A stretch of DNA of 64,000 nt from Sebastes aleutianus (GCA_916700875.1 CAKAKS010000013.1:12521596-12585595); one strand, 5' to 3'; positions 21,554 through 35,800 are shown, counted from the first letter of the stretch. A program made the numbers and translations. The notes: generated by a model not told the origin, from the sequence alone.

Positions 21554-23307
21554 ATTTCACTCTAAATGTTGGATGTCTTCATCTCATCAATGTAACTCTG
21601 ATCTCATGTGTTTGTGACTCTTCACCTCTAAGCTGCAGTAATGTGTTTCTGTCACAAGATGGCGCCAGAGTAAACATGACTGACTGAAGAGTTGGAGAGT
21701 TCAACACCACTACATAATCACAATACTACACTATCTGTCATGGAGGAAGAAGTACTATACTTCAACTTTATTTCATCAAGTATACTTTAAGTAAATGTAA
21801 AGGATATATTCCCCAAGTATACTTTATGTACTAAGTATACTAATATCAAAGTACTAGTAGTATAGTGGTAAGTGTACTACTTATACTTCTTGGGACTAAA
21901 GTGGCCCACTTTTTAGTTTATAAAAGTACTTTTAAGTGTACTTTAAGAGTAAGAACAGTAAACTTTGATTACACAACTAGTTTACATAAGTTTTATTTTA
22001 TACTGCAACTATACTATAAGTGTACTGATAGTTTACTAGTTTTATACTTGTAGTCCACTTTATAGTTGATGAAAGTACACTTTAAAGTATACTCTCAGTA
22101 AACCACTAGTTTAATAGTTTTTATACTGCAACTATACTATATATTTGTAGCCCACTTTTTATCAGAGACGGGGACTCGAGTCACACTGAAGTCACACACA
22201 GTGACTTGAGACTCGTCTTATTATTATATCATTACTATTATTATTAGATTATTATTGTGAACAATAATCAAAGCTGTCAGTCAGCTTTAACAGCTGTTTA
22301 TGTCTGAACTGATCTAATACTAATAAAGACACTCAGTTCTTCTCAGTGGTAGAGCAGCAGTGTTTCCTCTCTGTAGTCTGTTACCTGTTTAACAAACATC
22401 TGCACATGAATAACAGCTGCAGTCTGTATTTCTACTGTGGACTGAGTCCTGCTTAGAGGACCAGGAACCATCTCTACTGGCACAATGCCTTTATATTATT
22501 TATTCATTATTAGCGTCTGTATTTATTGATATTCTGACACTAGGAATTATGTATTAATGGATGCATGGACTTGCATTTATATAGCGCTTTTCTAGTCTTC
22601 CGACCACTCAAAGCGCTTTACACTACATGTCATCATTCACCCATTCACACACACACATTCATACACTGATAGCAGAGGCTGCTAAGGTGCCAACTTACAG
22701 CCGGGGATCGAACCACCGACCTTCTGATTGGTGGATGACCTGCTCTCCCCTCTGAGCCACAGCCGCCCCGTCTGATTCTGACTATTAGTCTGAATGTTTG
22801 AGGGAAAATGTAAATGATGTAACTCATATCAAACCCGACGCTCAGGAATTATCAGCCTCATGTGACTGAATGGAAATGAGGATAAATGATGTAAAAGCTG
22901 TAAAAGACAGACTCTCCTTCTCTCTCTGACTTTAACTGGATCCTTAATGAAAGTTAACGGGGAAATAACAGATCATCAAAAGACAACTCTTTCTAATAAA
23001 TGAAGAAAGTTGTTTGAGGTCTGTTCATGGTCCGTCTGTTGTTCACACCTACAGTTAACATACTGATTATAACTAGATGGTGAATCAGAAGACAACTAAA
23101 CTATAAAACCTTTAATCTGTGATCTGTCTTCACTCCGGTATAAAACTCCAGTGATGTTGATGTATCAGATCAGTCTGATCGGTGCAGCGTCCAATCAATA
23201 AATGATATCTAATAAGGAGAGGAGTCGAGGAGAGGAGTCGAGCGTAAAAAATTCAGAAATGGGAAAGGCCTTGTGACACAGTCCTGCAAACAGAAGAACC
23301 CCCAACG
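21554..23307. repeat. Segmental copy shared with 49055-50803
   Basis: Begins TTTTGATTTCACTC and stays alignable to about CCCCAAC at 23307. Includes a stretch rich in AAGTATACTTTAAG words (21725-22165), a tRNA-derived SINE and about 500 bases of unique-looking sequence. It is the flank of the duplicated NLR unit. The copy at 50 kb has small deletions and one extra segment near 50405-50517. Confidence 0.83.
22566..22769 (-). mobile_element. tRNA-derived SINE
   Basis: On the minus strand it starts GGGGCGGCTGTGGCTCAG (A-box-like) and has GGTTCGATCCCC (B box), the two halves of a polymerase III promoter. It ends in a LINE-like tail, AAAAGCGCTATATAAATGC. A shortened copy lies at 50038-50178. Confidence 0.8.
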
Positions 23308-23510
23308 AGGAAGTGTTGTTGAAGCAAAGGTCAAAGGTCACTGTGACTGTTTTTGGCCATAACTCAAGAATTCATATGCTAATTATGAGGATTTCACAGA
23401 AATGTCTGACAGGATCAAATAAAGTGATGACATTTTGGACAGACATGGATGTAAAGTGCAACTTGACTTGTTGGCGGAGGCGTACACCCGCGAGGCGGTA
23501 ACTCTAGTCA
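23308..23510. repeat. Dispersed repeat (GGTCAAAGGTCACTG family)
   Basis: GGTCAAAGGTCACTGTGAC, TTTTTGGCCATAACTCAAG and GGCGGAGGCGTACACC are pieces of a repeat I recognise as common in fish genomes. It begins exactly where similarity with the 50-kb copy stops, so it was inserted or exposed at the breakpoint. The class is uncertain. Confidence 0.5.
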
Positions 23511-24355
23511 TACATGGAGGGAAAAGCCCCGGAGAAGTTGACTCTGTATAGGCCATGGCCTCGGTGCAGAACAGCAGGGGTCATCATGTATGTGGAGAGA
23601 TAAGATAAACTGAAGAGAGATACAAACATCCAGCTTATGAAATGGTGATGACATCATGCTCCTCAAAGTAAGTACACATTCTCATGTGACATCATTTTAT
23701 ATTATCAGCTCCATATTCTAACGATGGTTTGTTAAATTGAAGTCTGATCACTAAAAGGAAGTATGATATGAAGTAAGACATTGATAGTGTTTAAGTTTTG
23801 CTTCCTGAGCTGTCTGTGAAGTGAGTACAAACACTTCCCAGAAAAGAAAAAGACAAGTGCCGTGTATTAGCTGGATGGGGTTTCACAAGTACTGCTGGTT
23901 TAGTTGTTGGTGAGCTGAGAGCGATGACTGCAGGTCTGGAAGGAGAAAAGACCTCGTCTTCCTGCCAGGGTTTTCCATGCAGGTGGATGTGATACGGCAC
24001 AAACAGGATTCTGTCAGGTCTGTTTTCTGTCTGTTTACAGAAAATGTCAGCTGGTATAGAAATGCTACAAACATCTTCAATGAAATAATGAATAAAGAAA
24101 TGAAGTGAATCAGCGGGATGACTGTAGCCTGTTGATGGACATGAACACAAACTGTGACTACACAGATGTACTCAACGTGTACTCGGATACATCAGAGTAC
24201 CTTCCCTGGATCAAAAGCACCCTCAAACGTTAAGAGGCACAATCTTCTTCAGCGTACATTCATTGTAATACGGAGGCATAGTGGTTTTCAAAATAAAAGT
24301 TTATTTCAAATAACATATTTCATTTCCTCATCAGAAGACACAGATTGTGTTTAAG
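23511..24355. other. Intergenic DNA, nothing recognised
   Basis: A 119-codon minus-strand frame (24150-23791) has no motif, signal peptide or paralogue in the window, and I do not call it a gene. Confidence 0.5.
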
Positions 24356-24653
24356 TGAATAAAAACAACAACTATAACAATTATAGCAATAATAATTGCT
24401 AAAAAAAAAACGATAACAATAATGACAACTATGGCAATAATGACAAATGATAACAATAATATCAATAACAATTATAGCAATAATAATGACAAAAAACAAC
24501 AACAAAATGATAATAATAACTATAGCAATAATAATGACAAAAAAATTATAATAATAACAACAATAATAACAATTATAGCAACAATGCTAATAATAACAAA
24601 AATAATAACATAATAATAACTATAGCAATAATAGTGACAAAAAACAAATAGAA

Positions 24654-24685
<32 letters not shown>

Positions 24686-24815
24686 CAATTATAGCAATAA
24701 TACTAATAAAAAAATCATGATTATAACATTATAATATTATTATTATTATTATTATTAATATTAATAATAATAATAATAACAATAACAATCAGAATAATAA
24801 TAATAATGGATTAAC
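24356..24815. repeat. AAT/AACAAT low-complexity tract
   Basis: About 460 bases of TAATAATAACAATTATAGC-like sequence, with a pure (AAT)n run near 24650-24680 and a complementary (TTA)n run near 24735-24757 that could pair with it. Confidence 0.8.
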
Positions 24816-25271
24816 TCCTCTCCGGTGTGTAATGTTGAATGTGTGAATGGAGTGGAGTGTAACCATGACAGTAAATGTGGACAACAAAACGTCATTTAAA
24901 CAGGAAGTTATTTTCATTCTTTCATCCCACCATTAATACAAACATATAAACAGACATTCCTCAGTTTGCTGTAATATTTCTATATAATAAAGACTGGTGG
25001 GTTTTTTATTTAAAGGTGAATTCCATTTTATACTTCATGATACATGCTGGTGTGATCTATTAATTCATAATGCATCTAGACAATAAACTCTGAAGTGTAA
25101 GTCTAAAGAAGACTAAAGTGTGAGTGTGTGAGTGCAGGAAGGCTACAGACATTGAACTCAGCTGTGTGCATGTCCAAGCAGACATCAGAGAAGAGACAGA
25201 GACACTTATTGTCATTCATCTGTATCCAGTGCAGTATGTAGAGGAACAAAGCTGAGTTTCTCCTGGTCCCT

Positions 25272-25451
<180 letters not shown>

Positions 25452-25633
25452 CTGTAGATAGATAGAACAGTGAATGATAGTGAATGTTTCACACCTTCTC
25501 TCAGACAACACATCATTTCAGGTCATTACATTGTCGGCTCTTTCAGCCGTCTGCAACACCACAAGTCCCCCGTTATAGAGAGGGGAAGTCCCGCCCCTTC
25601 CTGTGACCACCATGGGACCTTATTTAGGAAACA

Positions 25634-27003
25634 ATATGAACGCTAGTCAACGGAGAGAGAGAAATATGTTGTTGATCCTGTTTGAATCGCTCCATGAATC
25701 ACACAGATGATGTTTGTCTATTTAAAACATCATTTTCAAGTCCAGAAAGTCTCAGTTTGTTGTCAAACTGTTGAAGTATCAGACTGAAAATGGGTCATTA
25801 GAAAGACGTGAGAGTCGTGTAGTGACGTCTCTCTCTCTGAAGCTACGATGTCTGAGTGTTTCCTACTGGGATGAAGTCACACCAGCAACGGGTCTGATCC
25901 TTCTTTCTCCTCCCGGCTGATATAAAGACCAGGAGTCTCTGGATAAAACACATCAGGTCAGATAACGTTGGAACACAGCTACGTTAGCTAGCTAGCTGGT
26001 GTTGGTGACGTATGTTGTGTGAGACGAGAGATGTAGCTCACTGAGCGCTTTCACACTAAACTAAATGATCCTCACAGGCACAGTTTACGTTGGTTCAGGG
26101 GCTCACTGAACCGCCCACAAATACATCTCTAGTTTTATAATAGCACACAACTAATCATTTATTGGAATGGAGAATAAGATCCACCTTGTTGTGTCTTCTT
26201 ATTGACAGAACCAACCATCTAGCCTTATATTATCGGACACTCTCTGTCCACACACCGTTAAATATGCACTTCCACGTCATGTGAACGAACCACGTACCGA
26301 TCAGCTGTGAGCTCCAGATCAGACTGGAGATGGAACCTCTTATAAGATGGCTGAGTAGTACTTGATATCTTCAGACGTTTCTACTTTTGAAACAGAAAAC
26401 ACACGTTTAATATTGTGATATTTACTGTAAATGACTAACAATACAGCCAACAGAGAGTCAACTTTCAGGAGATCTCCCTCCAGCCTGCTGCCTCCTTATT
26501 TAGGTGTTAGTAGTGTAATGAGGAGGTGTCGTATCAGATAACTCCTCATTTCAACTTCACCAATCGGCCGCTCCTCGTCCGTTGAGACGCTTTCAAAGCA
26601 AACTACAAGAATAAATAGAAACAGGGCGTCTGACAAACGTTGATCTGAAAACGTGGCGCTGCGCAGTGCTGCGTCGCTCACGGCCAGTTAGGACATTCTA
26701 TTAGAAAACAATGTAATCAATGTGATTGTGTTGCTGACGCTCTCGTCACATCCAGGTAGGACACGGTGTTCCTCTCTGTGTTGTACACATTACATTCTCT
26801 CTAGATTTGTGTTTTTGTGAAACCCCAACCTTAAAGTTCAAACTGCTCCGATGACGATACGACGACAAACCTACGACAAACTGAGACTTTCTTGACTTGA
26901 TAAATGATCTTTTAAACTGACAAACATCATCTGTGTGATTCATGGAGCGATTCAAACAGGATCTAAATCATATTTGTGTCTCTCCGTTGACTACCGTTCA
27001 TAT
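25634..27003. mobile_element. Non-autonomous element with inverted repeats of about 145 bases
   Basis: The arm at 25634-25780 (ATATGAACGCTAGTCAACGG ... AAAGTCTCAGTTTGT) is matched in reverse at 26860-27003 with scattered differences. The 1.08 kb between has no transposase. Located just 3' of gene B's stop codon. Outer sequence (GGGGAAGTCCCGCCCCTTCC at 25583) may be part of the same element. Confidence 0.65.
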
Positions 27004-27542
27004 TTGATATGATATCATAGCATATCGTGTACACGACTTCTCATGTTGTAAACACCAGCTCACCAGTTTCATTTGAAGGCACCAACAGTGTAAAAAGAAT
27101 TCATCAAAGAGAAACCGTGAACATAGCGGTTGTGGCGGTTGCTTGCCATCCCCTGCTGTTGGCTTCTCAATATTGCTGCTATTGTGACATCAGCAGCAAA
27201 TGAACACGACTCCTATATGGAGCCTTTATGGTCAAATAAAGCAGATATGTGAAAGTACAAACAGGAGAGAAACTACACCTCAAACCACAGAGATTCAGTT
27301 AGAAGCTACAAAAGTAGTGAGAGCTGAACACACAGAGACTTTTAAAAAGGTCTCCCTGGTCTCCAGCACAGAGTTGAGTCTCACAACACACGCTGGTTTG
27401 AGGGGGAGAAGGGGGGGTTGTCACGGGTTGGCTGAGGCCGGCAAGACGTCACCGTCTACACTGAGAGATCTCAACACCTCAGAGTCCAGACCAGCTCAGG
27501 TAACCCTCACCTGCTCCAACTGCATTTACAATCAGTGAGAGA

Positions 27543-28120
27543 TCAGTGAGGAGAACACAGAGACACTGAAGAACCAGAATCAGACCTAGACCAATACCCA
27601 AACCCAAACCCAGGATAAAGAGGTTCAGTGAATGTGGTGTTGAAGGTGTGGAGGTGGATCAGTGTGCCAGAGGAGACTCTGTAGAAGGACAGAGTGCCAG
27701 CAGGACAGTCTACATACACTCCTACTCTACCAGCGGAGGAGGAGTAGATGGAGGCGAGGATGGGGGAGGTGATGTTGTATGTATTTCTGTCATTGTGCCA
27801 GAAATGGTAATGATGATTACTATCAGAGCACCTCATACTCCAGGACTGATCATTACCTCCAAACAAACAGCCCTCTTCGTCTCCTCTCCAGCTGGTTCCT
27901 CTGTAACTCACCGATATAGAAATTTTTCCTATCCAATCGACCTCCCAGTAACAGCGACCAGTCAGACCAGTTTTACACAGCAGCTGAAGCCAATGGTCAT
28001 ATCTGTCTGGATGATCAGGATACGACTGAACCTCCACCACCGATGTCACCTTCCTGTTGTTGTCAGACAGTTTGAGCTTTCTGTTCACTGTGTTTGTGTC
28101 GAGTGTGAGTTCACAGGAAT
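27543..28120 (-). CDS. Gene B B30.2 (PRY-SPRY) exon and stop
   Basis: After a CCATCAG acceptor it completes a Tyr codon and reads SCELTLDTNTVNRKLKLSDN (PRY part), YDHWLQLLCKTGLTGRCYWE, then SPRY pieces including FGGNDQSWSMRC, GRVGVYVDCPAGTLSFY and LYPGFGFG, ending SVSLCSPH-TGA. B30.2 domains bind protein surfaces and are the probable recognition or partner-binding end of these receptors. 192 residues is the usual size. The long plus-strand frame across 27648-28124 is its shadow. Confidence 0.93.
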
Positions 28121-31100
28121 CTGATGGAGAGAACAAGACACAATACAGCTGCAGTTATTAATCTATCGTCTCTGATGATGACATCACAGATTTGAATGAG
28201 TGATGTCACAGTCTGAAGATGGCTGACGCTTTGTTTTCATGAATCAAATTAAAAACCCACTTACACTTCCTCAGACCGGGTGTCAACCATCGGACTCCAG
28301 CAGGCTCCACCCTGAAAGGAGGAGGGGGGTCAGAGCAGCACTTCCTCTCTCAGCATGGAAACATGGACATCACATCGCTGTCATACGCACAGCTTTATCC
28401 TCTACCAATGTACTTACATGTTCACATGGCAATAATAAATCTGCATTCTGGGTTTGTCACACCACAGAAACATGTGTTACTAACCACCCAGACAAATTTG
28501 AATGATTAAGAAAATCACCAAGTATATAAAATGATCTTTCAAAATCATGTAAAAATCATCAGTATTGTGCTCTGAGACGCTGGGGGCGTGTCGCTGAAGG
28601 TGCTGAAACCTGAGGCCTGTACTACGAAGAGAGTTCAACATACCCAGGATATCTACTCCTTATCTGGTTTAACTAACCCTAACAAACCAGATCACGCTAA
28701 GCGGTCCTACGACGCTGGTTATCAACTCGCTAAATCAACCCAGGGTTTCTCTGTCTGGCTACGAGCGCGTTCACATGAACGGGGAGGTGTTTGCAGCATC
28801 TGACCAATCACAGACATGGACAAGTCTACAGACTGCAGACAGACAGACAGAGAGACACATTTTACAAAGGAAGAGTAAACTATATTAGACAAATAGGAAG
28901 AAGTTAAACACTTAATCCAGACTAAAAGTAACACAGTTGAAGCTGCCAGATGCAGGAAGGACAGCTGGTGAAAGAAAAAACTCCAGATGTGTGAATGATT
29001 AAATTAACAGACTTATTAATTTAACGGAACACTCAAAAGTCAGTTATAGTCGTCTAGATATAAACAGCTTTTAGGAGTTTAATGGATGAATAGATTACAC
29101 TTCTTTACACCCTGTGGCTAAGATGTGGTGTGTGTGACTATTTCAACCTTCTTTCAGCTGCCCCCCCCCCCCACAAGTTTACAGAAAAATAATAAATAAA
29201 CATAGGACATGGGATGGATTACAATCATAAAAATACAATACTAAACAGTGATGAAAATGCCTACACCTATAGTAGGACTTGAACCCACCAACCTGTTAAC
29301 ATGAGTCACATGCTCTACTGACTGAGCTAGCCAACATAACCTCTGACGATATTCTGGGTTTCTATCTTGTCTTTCAAAAACCAGTTTAGTGAAGACGGGT
29401 GGAGTTATGTTAAGGATGACTCCAGTGTGTCATCGAGTCATGATTTCAGCCCCGCCTAAAAACTCCTGAACACAAAACTGACCAAAAACAGTTTAACGGT
29501 CTAACTCCACAATCCAGAACTACAATGTTCACAGTCTTTACACGTTTTCAGTTATTATATTCCAACATTTATAATGCGTTTAGAAACAAATCTCTGGATT
29601 TCCTTTAAATAGTTTATGAGTTCTGCTCCGGAAATGAAAGTGTGACACGCGAACGGACGGACGGACAGACACGTGGAGCGCTATATACTACGTTGTCATG
29701 GAGGTATAATCAGATGACTACAGCTCATTATGTTCACTTATTAATGATATATTATTATCAGTATTATATTGACAATCATCAGAGATTTCAGATATTTCCT
29801 CTACCAGTCAGTCCATAAATCAAATGTTTAAATCTGCATCAACTGATTTCTTTGTCCACTTGAGTTTCAGTGAAAACGAGCTGTAAACACAACATCTGAC
29901 ATATTTTCAGCCTGTAAAGTAGTTGTGTCTAACATGATCTAAACCAGCTGCTTCCACATCCATTTACAGAGTACCTGAACAGGTGGTGTACCTGAACAGG
30001 TGGTGTACCTGAACAGGTGGTGTACCTGAACAGGTGGTGTACGGCGTACCTGAACAGGTGGTGTACGGTGCACCTGAACAGGTAAAGTACAGTGTACCTG
30101 AACAGGTGGTGTACAGTGTACCTGAACAGGTGGTGTACGGTGTACCTGAACAGGTGGTGTACGGTGTACCTGAACAGGTAAAGTACAGTGTACCTGAACA
30201 GGTGGTGTACGGTGTACCTGAACAGGTGGTGTACGGTGTACCTGAACAGGTGGTGTACGGTGTACCTGAACAGGTAAAGTACAGTGTACCTGAACAGGTG
30301 GTGTACGGTGTACCTGAACAGGTGGTGTACGGTGTACCTGAACAGGTGGTGTACGGCGTACCTGAACAGGTGGTGTACGGCGTACCTGAACAGGTGGTGT
30401 ACGGTGTACCTGAACAGGTGGTGTACGGCGTACCTGAACAGGTGGTGTACGGTGTACCTGAACAGGTGGTGTACCTGAGCAGGTGGTGTACGGTGTACCT
30501 GAACAGGTGGTGTACCTGAACAGGTGGTGTACGGCGTACCTGAACAGATGGTGTACTTGATTTTGACCTCATCCCACACCGTACACTTGATACTACGCCG
30601 AGTGCCTAACGTAACTACGTAAATGCGTGCTCTGCTCTCCATGCCCATGGAATACACCACCACTCTCCAGTGAAACCGCCTGTCATCTGAGTGAATTACT
30701 GCCAGTAAGTCACCGAAAATCAAACCAAGAACAACATGGCGTGCAGCCGGAAAAGCGCAAAGTGGACCAGGAAAACCGTCAGTTCAAATCTGACTGGACT
30801 GATCAGTTTTGTTTTATTTTACCGGACCATGCTAATGCTAAACCGACATGCTTGATATGCATGCAGACCTAAAGCAGTACTTCAACATTCTGCATTCTGC
30901 CAGTTTTAATGCAAACTACACTACAAAATCAGACAACCGCAAAATAAAAATTGCAAATATGATAACATCATACAAGCACTCCGTTTCTACGATCTGTAAA
31001 TCAACGTCGGCACAAGAGAACGCAGCAGCAGCATCGTTGCTTGTTTCATGGAACCTTGCTAAAGCTAAGAAGCCATTCGCTGATGCTGAGTTGATTAAAA

Positions 31101-32771
31101 AGTGTGCAATAGATATGGTTGGAGAAGTTTTAAGTCACGATGAGAAAAGCTAGAAAACGGTTGTGGAGCTATTAAAGCAGGTGCCGCTGTCGGATAACAC
31201 GGAAACAAGAAGAGTGGAAGTTTTAGCGGAGGAGTGTTTTTCAACTCTACTCACCGATTTAAAGAAAGCAGAAGCCATATCACTAGCCATCGACTCGTCC
31301 TGTGACCGAACTGATATGGAACAGATATCCGTGTTCGCAAGATTTTTTGATGTAAAGATCTTTCTGGAGGAGCTGCTCTGTTTGCTTTCTCTCCCCGGGC
31401 GCACGACTGGGGAAATTATTTTTAACGAGTTGACACAGTTCTTTGAGAAGAATGGCTTGGATGTGAGAAAGATTGTGTCCGTTGTCACCGATGGGGCTCC
31501 GTCGATGGTGGGACAACACAGGGGCTTGGTAAGCAGGCTTGCCGCCGTTAATCCAGCACTCTTGGCGTTTCATTGCATTATTCACACATCAGTGTTGTGC
31601 GCTAAACTGTGTGGGGAAATGAAAACGGTGATGGATACTGTGACGAGACTGGTGAATTTCGTTCGGGAGAGTTCTAGTCTGAAACATCGCCTTTTCAGAG
31701 CATTGCTGGAGGAAATGTCAGCGGAACACAAGGATCTTCTGCTGCATAACGATGTTCGCTGGCTGAGTAAAGGCCGTGTGTTGGAGAGGGTGTGCGACCT
31801 GCACAATGAGCTTGAGTCATTTTTATCCAGCCTGCAGAGCCAAAAAGCCAAAGATTTTCAGAGGTTTTTAAGTGACAAAAAGAGAGGATGGCATGTATTT
31901 TTTTGTTTGTGACATATTATCTCATCTAAATCACCTTCATCTGCAATTACAAGGCAAGAACCACACTGTTGCAGACATGTACGAGGCAGTTGAAGCTTTC
32001 CGGTCAAAGCTGAACCTTTTGGAGCGAGACATTCTGGAGAGAAAGTTGCACTTTCCTCGTCTGCGGGAGCATTGTGAGAAGAACGAAATGCAGGAGGATC
32101 CACTGATGAAGGATTTTGTGACAAGCCTGGCTCAAAACTTCAAGGAACGATTTGAAAGCTCCCCTAAACTCTCAAGTGACATCCTCCTCTTCCTGAGACA
32201 GACGTTCTCTGTTTCGGCTGACGGCCAGTGGACTGCAGAGGCCAGAAGGCTGGCACATTCCATAGATGAGGCAGCTCTCCAGATGGAGGTCCTGGAGATG
32301 GGAACATCTGATGTGCTCAAAGCACAACACAAGGACGTTGGAGTCATCGTATTCTTCAATGAACTCTATCAAGACCCAGGAAAGAAACAGACTTTCTGAT
32401 GCACATCTTGATCAATGCCTCAGGATTGCCACAACAGAATACAGGCCGGACATCAGAAGGATTGCCTCATCCCGTCGCTGTCACTTCTCTCACTGATTGG
32501 TGAGTGAACATCCATTTATTTTTGTCCATTTGTCAATCTTATTGTGGTGTATTATAATAATAATTACAACAACAATAATACTAAGAATTTCATTTGTATA
32601 GCCTTTTTATACTTCAAATGCAACAGAGCTCAATTAAAAGATGAACAGATGAACAGAGAGAACAGAAACAAAGGCAGTACTACTAAAACAACAGCAACAG
32701 TGTTATTGTGGTATTTAAAAAGTAACAAACTGAAACTCTCTCTCTGTTTGTCTTCCTGTCTCTGTCTCTCT

Positions 32772-32815
<44 letters not shown>

Positions 32816-35800
32816 GATTAAATAGTTGGTTTTGCACTTATTTTGTTTCAAGAGTTCTTTTTCTCATGTGACCCTCAACACAGGCTTTGAGAATCCCAGG
32901 CCTAAATGATTACTACAACCACCTTGACTACTACTACTACTTATAATGTTTAGCGGCAGGCTGCTGCTCCCCAAGTGCTCCACAGACAGACTCAGTCCTT
33001 TGTCCTTTGTCCCCCGAGCCATCAAACTGTACAACACCTCTCTGGGGAGGAGGGGGACAAAGGAGGACGGTCTGCAGGACAGTTAATGCATACAGTGCAC
33101 TTTAATAGACTGAGCTACTTTTATATCTGCACACTACAAACAGCTCTACTCTGCACCTTTATAGATTGGTTTTACTGTGTTCTACAACAATGTACAGCTT
33201 TATTCTGCACTTTAGTCTATTTAAAAAAAAAAAACTCTCTACCTCAGTTCTTATCCCGCATTATATTCCATATTTGACGTTTCGTAATATCTATATCTCC
33301 TATATTTTATTATCCAGCACTATATCACTTTCTGCACTATATTCATATTTTTAATAGTCCTGTATCTCAGTTGTTACCCTGCACTATATTCATTTTCAAC
33401 AGTTTCTTCATCTCCTGTTATTTTTATATCTGGCATATTTTTTTTATTACTCTGTATTACTTACTTGTGCCGCTTTTACTAATATGTTTGCACTATTGAA
33501 CTCTGATGCTGGAAACTTGAATTTCCCTCGGGATCAAAAAAGTTACTATCTATCTATCTAATAATAACAATAATAATAACAACGACAACGACGATAATAA
33601 TATTATTAATAATAATAATAATAATAATAATGATGATAGTAACAGCAGCAAAAACAACATCATCAACTTTTACTGGCGCAATGGGAAAACAAAACCAGAT
33701 GTTTTGGCCATTAGGGAAGACTAATTGGGAACCCTGGTGTACCTGAACAGGTGGTGTACGGTGTACCTGAACAGGTGGTGTATGGTGTACCTGAACAGGT
33801 GGTGTACAGTGTACCTAAGCAGGTGGTGTACGGTGTAAAGTACCACTATACTGCAGCAGGCCTCTTCATACCTGAGAGTGTCCAGTCTCCAATGTGGATC
33901 CTCCAGTCCAGAAGACAGCAGCTTCCATCCGGAGTCTCCTGGATGGTTGTAGCTCAGGTCCAGCTCTCTCAGATGGGAGGGGTTGGAGCTCAGAGCTGAG
34001 ACCAGAGAAGAACAGCCTTCCTCTGTGATCAGACAGCCTGACAGCCTGCAAACACACATAACACACGTCACATATTTCTCTAGTCACATCCAAACACCAA
34101 CTAATGTCCATCAACAATCTGACAACATTACTGGTAGCTCTCTGATTCCTCTCGGATATTTCAATTCACAATAGAGAGAGAAAAAAAAAAAATTAAAATG
34201 TGCTCATGGGAAGAGATTGAAACAAAATAAATTCAACTGGTTTGAAACCATATTATCAGAGACAGATGCAGGTTACGAGTTTATCCGTTAATCAGGATTT
34301 AATGGGACATGTTGATGAATCCTGACCTGAGAGTTTCCAGAGTACAGTGTGGACTCTCCAGTCCAGCTGACAACAGCTTCACTCCTGAATCCTGCAGGTT
34401 GTTGTTACTCAGGTCCAGCTCTCTCAGACTAGAGGACCGGGAGCTGAGGACTGAGGACAGAGCTTCACAGCTTCTCTCTGAGAGGTTACAGCCACTCAGT
34501 CTGAAGAGACAATAATGAAGAAAAAACAAGTTGAAAAGATAGAGTATTTAAGTTCTGATATATGAATCCAACTATCTCTGTACTTACAGAGCTTTGTTGG
34601 AGACTTTGACCACTGGCAGCAGCCTCAGAAGAGCCTCCTCAGAAGCAGAGTATTTCTTCAGGTCAAACACATCCAGATCTTCTCCTGATGACAGTAAGAT
34701 GAAGACCACAGCTGACCACTGAGCAGGAGACAGTTTATCTGTATAGAGAAGTCCTGAACTCAGGTACCGTTGGATCTGTGTCACCAGAGAACGATCATTC
34801 AGTTCATTCAGACAGTGGAACAGATTGATGCTTTTCTCTGCAGAGAGATCCTCATCGAGCTTCTTCATGATGTGCTGGACTGTTTCCTGATTGGTCTGTG
34901 AGCTACTTCCTGTCTGTGTCAGCAGGCCTCGTAGGAGAGTCTGATTGGTCTGCAGCGAAAGACCCAGGAGGAAGCGGAGGAACAAGTCCAGGTGTCCATT
35001 TGGACTCTGCAAGGCCTTGTCCACAGCACTCTGGTAGAAGTGTGTCTCAGACTTCTGGGAGGTTGTTTCTTCTTCTGCCATCAGATTGACTCCAGAGTTG
35101 ATGAATGTCAGATGGACATGAAGAGCAGCCAGAAACTCCTGAACACTCAGATGGACGAAGCAGAACACCTTGTCCTGGTACAGTCCTCTCTCCTCTTTAA
35201 AGACCTGTGTGAACACTCCTGAGTACACTGAGGCTGCTCTGATATCGATGCCACACTCTGTCAGGTCGGATTCATAGAAGATCAGGTTGCCTTTCTGCAG
35301 CTGATCAAAAGCCAGTTTTCCCAGAGACTCGATCATCTTCCTGCTCTCTGGACTCCAGTGTGGATCTGTCTCAGCTCCTCCATCATACTTGATGTTCTTC
35401 ACTTTGGACTGAACCACCAGGAAGTGGATGTACATCTCAGTCAGGGTCTTGGGCAGCTCTCCTCCCTCTCTGGTCTTCAACACCTCCTCCAGAACTGTAG
35501 ACGTGATCCAGCAGAAGACCGGGATGTGGCACATGATGTGGAGGCTTCGTGATGTCTTGATGTGGGAGATGATTGTTCTGGTCTGCTCCTCGTCTCTGGA
35601 TCTCTTCCTGAAGTACTCCTCCTTCTGTGGGTCGGTGAACCCTCTGACCTCTGTCACCATGTCAACACACTCAGGAGGAATCTGATTGGCTGCTGCAGGT
35701 CGTGTGGTTATCCAGATGTGAGCAGAGGGAAGCAGGTTCCCCCTGATGAGGTTTGTCAGCAGCACATCCACTGAGGTGGACTCTGTGACATCAGTCAGGA

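Larger units (their letters stand above)
30562..33736. mobile_element. Composite insertion splitting the 24-bp minisatellite
   Basis: 3.2 kb that separates two blocks of the same minisatellite. It contains a broken hAT transposase gene, a (TG)n tract at 32774-32811, and a LINE 3' end. I could not identify terminal repeats, so it may be several nested insertions. Confidence 0.5.

Noticed and set aside
23791..24150. 119-codon minus-strand frame
   Set aside because: No domain, paralogue or splice support.
27648..28124. 158-codon plus-strand frame
   Set aside because: Antisense of the B30.2 exon, which has clear domain content and fits the splice phases.
29265..29336. Functional tRNA gene
   Set aside because: D- and T-arms are fine but the acceptor stem does not pair and one anticodon-stem pair is broken.
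29929..30723. Long minus-strand frames of VHHLFRYT / TTCSGTPY repeats
   Set aside because: Produced by a 24-bp tandem repeat, whose period is divisible by three; no start context, domain or splice signals.
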